The notes beneath the pieces were generated by a model. The model did no database searches and was not told the origin of the DNA. It saw only the letters and a program-made list of their open reading frames with translations. A stretch of DNA of 64,000 bases, taken from the NCBI RefSeq assembly GCF_001434975.1, contig NZ_AZEL01000053.1, forward strand, positions 1 through 64,000, given 5' to 3'. Shown here in pieces: positions 61,265-64,000 of this stretch; the stretch's first letter is position 1, and every line of letters begins with the position of its first letter. Position numbers and translations under genes: made by a program. This DNA comes from Lactobacillus gallinarum DSM 10532 = JCM 2011 (GTDB lineage: Bacteria > Bacillota > Bacilli > Lactobacillales > Lactobacillaceae).

Positions 61265-62485
61265 ATGAACAATGATATTAAGAAATACAAAACTAAAAGC
61301 GGGAAAACTCGTTATCAAATTAGAATTTATGCTGGTAAATATAAGGCTAACGGTCAATCTAATTTCATTCGTAAAAAAGGCTTTAAATCGTTAAATGAGG
61401 CTGAAAATGCTTATATTTCAATTAAGCATGATTTAAAGAATGGTACATACGTAACAGAAAAGCCGAAACACGTTAGATTTAAAGAAGTCTATCGTAAATG
61501 GATTAATGTTTATGCTAATGGAGTTAAAGAAAGCACATTAGCAACTACTATTCGTATATTAGAAGGGCATGTTTTACCAGAATTAGGTAACATGTACGTT
61601 GATGAAATTACAGTGGTAAAGTGCCAACAAGCCGTTAATAAATGGTTTAAGCAAGCGCCTAAAACCTTTAAACGGTATATCCGTTATGCTAACGATGTAT
61701 TTAAATATGCTGAACATTTAGAGTTAATTTCATCCAGTCCAATGGATAAGGTAATACGTCCAAAACAGAAAAAAGACGAAAAGGACGTTGAACGCCTATA
61801 TACTGAAAAGCGCTCTAAAAAGTTTTACACGAAAAAAGAGCTAAAAATATTCCTAGAATACGCAAAAGAATATAAATTAAAAGCCTATGCATTCTTTCAA
61901 ATACTAGGCTATGGTGGTTTAAGACGTGGCGAGGCGCTCGCACTACAGTGGCGAGACGTTGATTTTATTAATCATACGTTGACTATTAATAAGACTGTAT
62001 CAAAAGGGCTTAATAACCGCTGTTTAATCCAAACACCAAAAACAAAGGCAAGTGTTAGAACTATTTCTCTTGATGATGAAACAATAGAGGTTTTGAAAGA
62101 GTGGCAACATGAACAATTAAGAGAAAGAAACGATGCTAACGTTATTCCTATTGGGATAAACAATAGCAAAGCCGTTAATAATTTATATTTGTTTGAGGGC
62201 ATGAAACACAACTATCCAACTAATTTTCCAATGTCTGAAACAACTGCATTCACTTGGAATGATGCAATAGCTAAAAAGGCGGGCTTACCTCATATCAATT
62301 TACACGGATTCAGGCACACACATGCATCCCTATTGTTTGATGCTAGGATTCCAGTAGAAGAGGCAAAAGCAAGGCTAGGACATGAAAAAATTACAACTAC
62401 CATTGATATATATACTCACCTAACTAAACAACGTGAAGAAGAAACGGCTATGGACTTTGCAAAATTTATGCATCGTGCTGAGTAA
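61265..62485 (+). CDS. int: tyrosine integrase
   Basis: 406 residues. N-terminal arm-binding domain of the AP2/DUF-type (KYKTKSGKTRYQIRIYAGKY), core-binding SAM-like domain about 65-170, catalytic domain about 185-400 with Arg in GGLRRGEALALQW, Lys region, HGFRHTHASL, LGHEKITTTIDIYTHL with the nucleophile Tyr. It recombines the attachment site at tRNA-Gln. The gene ends 3 nt before the first right arm-type repeat, as expected for an int-att cassette. Confidence 0.95.
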   Translation: MNNDIKKYKTKSGKTRYQIRIYAGKYKANGQSNFIRKKGFKSLNEAENAYISIKHDLKNGTYVTEKPKHVRFKEVYRKWINVYANGVKESTLATTIRILEGHVLPELGNMYVDEITVVKCQQAVNKWFKQAPKTFKRYIRYANDVFKYAEHLELISSSPMDKVIRPKQKKDEKDVERLYTEKRSKKFYTKKELKIFLEYAKEYKLKAYAFFQILGYGGLRRGEALALQWRDVDFINHTLTINKTVSKGLNNRCLIQTPKTKASVRTISLDDETIEVLKEWQHEQLRERNDANVIPIGINNSKAVNNLYLFEGMKHNYPTNFPMSETTAFTWNDAIAKKAGLPHINLHGFRHTHASLLFDARIPVEEAKARLGHEKITTTIDIYTHLTKQREEETAMDFAKFMHRAE

Positions 62486-62487
62486 TT

Positions 62488-62580
62488 AGGTGGCAACATT
62501 TTTGGACTAGGTGGCAACATTTTTTAGTTAAATTTTGGTTGGTTTTTATGTGAAAGGTGGCAACATTAGGTGGCAACATT
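62488..62580 (+). repeat. right cluster of integrase arm-type repeats
   Basis: Four exact AGGTGGCAACATT copies at 62488-62500, 62509-62521, 62555-62567 and 62568-62580, all on the plus strand like those at the left end. Confidence 0.85.
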
Positions 62581-62638
62581 TTAGATGATTATGCGTAAAG
62601 CTTAATATAATGCGGTTTCTAACGTTAGGTTATTGAAC

Positions 62639-62653
62639 CCAGCTAACCCAATA
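62639..62653 (+). other. attR core
   Basis: CCAGCTAACCCAATA, exact copy of attL; preceded by TTGAAC versus TCGAGT in the tRNA. Confidence 0.9.
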
Positions 62654-62657
62654 GGTG

Positions 62658-62685
62658 AGATCAAGCGGTGAGCTTGATCTTTTTT
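62658..62685 (+). terminator. original tRNA-Gln terminator, displaced
   Basis: AGATCAAGC/GCTTGATCT hairpin with T6 immediately after attR; before integration it would have lain about 5 nt past the tRNA. Confidence 0.8.
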
Positions 62686-62706
62686 GTATTTAAAATTGAA
62701 AATGCT

Positions 62707-62735
62707 TTGACAAGAAACGAAGAAGTGCTTATATT
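62707..62735 (+). promoter_or_regulatory. promoter of the aminotransferase remnant
   Basis: TTGACA, 17 nt, TATATT, about 48 nt before the ATG at 62783; SD GAGGTGA is retained. Confidence 0.7.
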
Positions 62736-62782
62736 TAAGTTAACTTTAATTTTGCTCTTATTTACATTATGAGGTGACTAGT

Positions 62783-63075
62783 ATGGTTGACTTAACAAAG
62801 CATATGAAAAAGGGATTAGTTGAACAAAAGCCAGGCCAGATTTTAGCTTTTAAGGTGCCTTTTACATTTTTGCCAAAATTTCGGCAGGATTAGAGCAGGC
62901 TGATACCAAGTTCATTTATGACTTAACTGAAAAGGGACATGTTGCCGTAATTGCTGGATCATTTTTTGCTAAAGGCGGTGCAGGATACATCCGTTTGTCT
63001 TATGCAACTTCGATGGAGCAAATCAAGGAAGGCTTGAAGCGATTAGAAAAATATGTTGTAGAAAATAAGAAATAG
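62783..63075 (+). pseudogene. PLP-dependent aminotransferase with internal deletion
   Basis: N-terminal MVDLTKHMKKGLVEQKPGQI (LAF) is that of class I/II aminotransferases; directly after it, in another frame, come GAFYIFAKISAGLEQADTKF, then DLTEKGHVAVIAGSFF and GAGYIRLSYATSMEQIKEGL, the C-terminus of the same family. About 300 central residues with the PLP lysine are missing and the frames do not match (stop at 62891). Promoter and SD are intact, so a short nonsense peptide is made. Confidence 0.85.
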
Positions 63076-63087
63076 TTGCAAATCAAA

Positions 63088-63121
63088 AGGACCGATGTTC
63101 GTGCATCGATCCCTTTTTTTT
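63088..63121. terminator. convergent terminator
   Basis: AAAAGGACCGATG/CATCGATCCCTTTT stem with one mismatch and T7. Confidence 0.85.
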
Positions 63122-63130
63122 AAATTCTAA

Positions 63131-64000
63131 TTATTCCTCATTATCAAATGGATAAGTCATGCCCCAGGCAGTTCTAATACTGGTTAAAATATGGGCGATC
63201 ATGCGAGATTTTTCTAATTCGCCTTCGTCATGACCTTGTTCAATATACTTTTGAAAATCAGTGACTTCATATTCAAGTGCTTGGTCAGCCTCCCCAGCAG
63301 TCACCTTATCATAGCTTTCTTCATGGGCACTCTGGGTGTAAGTAATGTCCGCTTCAGTGCCGCGTGGGTATTGATTGATTTCAAAATAACCTTTGGTACC
63401 CGAAACTAAACCACGCTTAGGCTGCTTCGCCCGCATTGAGAGGGACATCACTGCCATTTGACCTTTTGAATTCCTCAAAATGATGCCGCTTTCTTCGTCA
63501 ACGCCAGTTTCAAAGAATTTCACCGTGGTGTTGATACTTTCAGGATATTCATCCATAAAGCTGATAGCAAAGGCTGTTGCATAGCCACCAATATCCAGCA
63601 ATGCACCACCAGCAAGGTCTTTATTAAAGAAGCGATTCTGCGGATCGTAGTCCTTGAGTGAGCCAAAATTAATTTGGATCATTTTAATTTCGCCAAATTT
63701 GCCCGCTTTAATCAGATCTTGCATCTTTGGGTAGATTGGCATGTGATAAAGGGTAAAACCTTCCATTAAGATTAGTCGCTTCTCTTTAGCTAATTGAGCT
63801 ACCTCATCAAATTGGCGCGCATTGACGGTAATTGCTTTTTCACAAAAGACGTGTTTGCCCGCATTGAGGGCCTTCTTAATGTAATCGTAGTGGAAAGTGT
63901 GCGGGGTAGCGATGTAGATGATATCAATGTTAGGATCGTTGATCATTTCATCAGGATTAGTGAAAGCATGTTGCACGTGCTTTTCTTGGACAAAGACATG
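63131..64000 (-). CDS. Gfo/Idh/MocA-family oxidoreductase (partial, 5' end outside window)
   Basis: The reading frame runs to the window edge (…HVFVQEKHVQHAFTNPDEMI), so the N-terminal Rossmann GxGxxG part lies beyond it. Visible: DIIYIATPHTFHYDYIKKAL, GKHVFCEKAITVNARQFDEV with the catalytic Lys of the EK motif, LILMEGFTLYHMPIYPKM, and GGALLDIGGYATAF. NAD(P)-dependent oxidation or reduction of a sugar or polyol is expected; substrate unknown. Confidence 0.85.
   Translation of the reverse strand, partial: HVFVQEKHVQHAFTNPDEMINDPNIDIIYIATPHTFHYDYIKKALNAGKHVFCEKAITVNARQFDEVAQLAKEKRLILMEGFTLYHMPIYPKMQDLIKAGKFGEIKMIQINFGSLKDYDPQNRFFNKDLAGGALLDIGGYATAFAISFMDEYPESINTTVKFFETGVDEESGIILRNSKGQMAVMSLSMRAKQPKRGLVSGTKGYFEINQYPRGTEADITYTQSAHEESYDKVTAGEADQALEYEVTDFQKYIEQGHDEGELEKSRMIAHILTSIRTAWGMTYPFDNEE

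Larger units (their letters stand above)
52413..62653 (+). mobile_element. integrated element in tRNA-Gln, candidate minimal phage-satellite-like or replicating integrative element
   Basis: About 10.24 kb bounded by the direct repeat CCAGCTAACCCAATA. Contents: integrase and Stl/CI-like repressor (+), divergent regulatory and replication genes ending in a Rep_trans-family initiator (-), two ArpU-like genes (+), and about 4 kb of patterned non-coding DNA. No capsid, tail, terminase, relaxase operon or antibiotic genes. The int-repressor-divergent operon-rep order resembles Gram-positive phage-inducible islands, and the absence of a visible self-cleaving protease in the repressor is consistent with that. 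The tRNA's original terminator now lies beyond attR. Confidence 0.85.

Noticed and set aside
52413-62653. Complete prophage or conjugative element
   Set aside because: No capsid, portal, terminase, tail, lysis or type IV secretion genes are present; size is only 10.2 kb.

Overview
The window is AT-rich chromosomal DNA of a low-GC Gram-positive bacterium, almost certainly a Lactobacillus of the acidophilus group (L. acidophilus, crispatus, amylovorus, helveticus and relatives). The basis is the gene content: a man-type PTS, AdhE, GlmS, PckA, a TTG-started SLAP-domain aggregation-promoting factor, several LPXTG adhesins and a complete msmR-msmEFG-bfrA-msmK-gtfA fructo-oligosaccharide operon. 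The species is inferred from recognised proteins and gene order, not from a database search.

0-16.4 kb: an alpha-galactosidase remnant, the mannose PTS operon manLMN-manO, a frameshifted LysR gene, a decayed ISL3-type insertion sequence, an LPXTG protein with a thioester domain and a long Pro-rich stalk, a 5'-truncated acetyltransferase, an amino-acid permease, adhE and glmS, then a compact type I toxin-antitoxin locus (37-residue holin-like toxin plus antisense RNA). 16.1-20.5 kb: a rearrangement scar where a 5'-truncated permease meets a 5'-truncated, multiply broken LPXTG adhesin gene. 20.8-26.2 kb: ackA, a two-domain carboxymuconolactone-decarboxylase-like gene, a Nudix hydrolase, a DinJ/YafQ-type toxin-antitoxin pair placed between two near-identical terminators, and pckA.

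26.4-33.0 kb: a four-gene operon (TerB-N/TerB-C protein, BrxD-like ATPase, Lhr/BrxHI-like helicase, small helical protein) facing a PARG-like macrodomain gene; this is a candidate DNA-processing or defence cassette. 33.1-34.2 kb holds IS605-type debris with an intact right end. 34.3-43.9 kb is mostly housekeeping: tRNA-Thr, GntR regulator plus nagA, small stress and hypothetical genes, metallophosphoesterase, apf, a secreted SLAP protein, two tandem phosphoglycerate-mutase-like genes, an ABM protein and a GDPD. 44-52.2 kb is the msm operon, controlled by LacI/CcpA-type operators, with a terminator hairpin inserted before gtfA.

52.4-62.65 kb is the most interesting part: a 10.24-kb integrated element in the 3' end of tRNA-Gln(TTG), bounded by 15-bp att repeats and by clusters of 13-bp integrase arm-type repeats. 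It carries a tyrosine integrase, a CI/Stl-like repressor without a visible protease domain, three operator palindromes, excisionase-like HTH proteins, a Rep_trans-family initiator and two diverged ArpU-like regulators, but no virion, conjugation or evident cargo genes. About 4 kb is non-coding and highly patterned: two copies of an [ArpU + non-coding] module, a six-unit 31-bp iteron-like array, four mini-palindromes with compensatory stem changes, G-tract repeats, a 13-bp long-range helix enclosing strong hairpins (candidate large structured RNA), a 35-bp promoter-like box at three sites, and a strong excess of GCATCCC. I read it as a candidate minimal phage-satellite-like or integrative replicating element. 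Beyond attR lie the original tRNA terminator, a deleted aminotransferase gene and a partial Gfo/Idh/MocA oxidoreductase.
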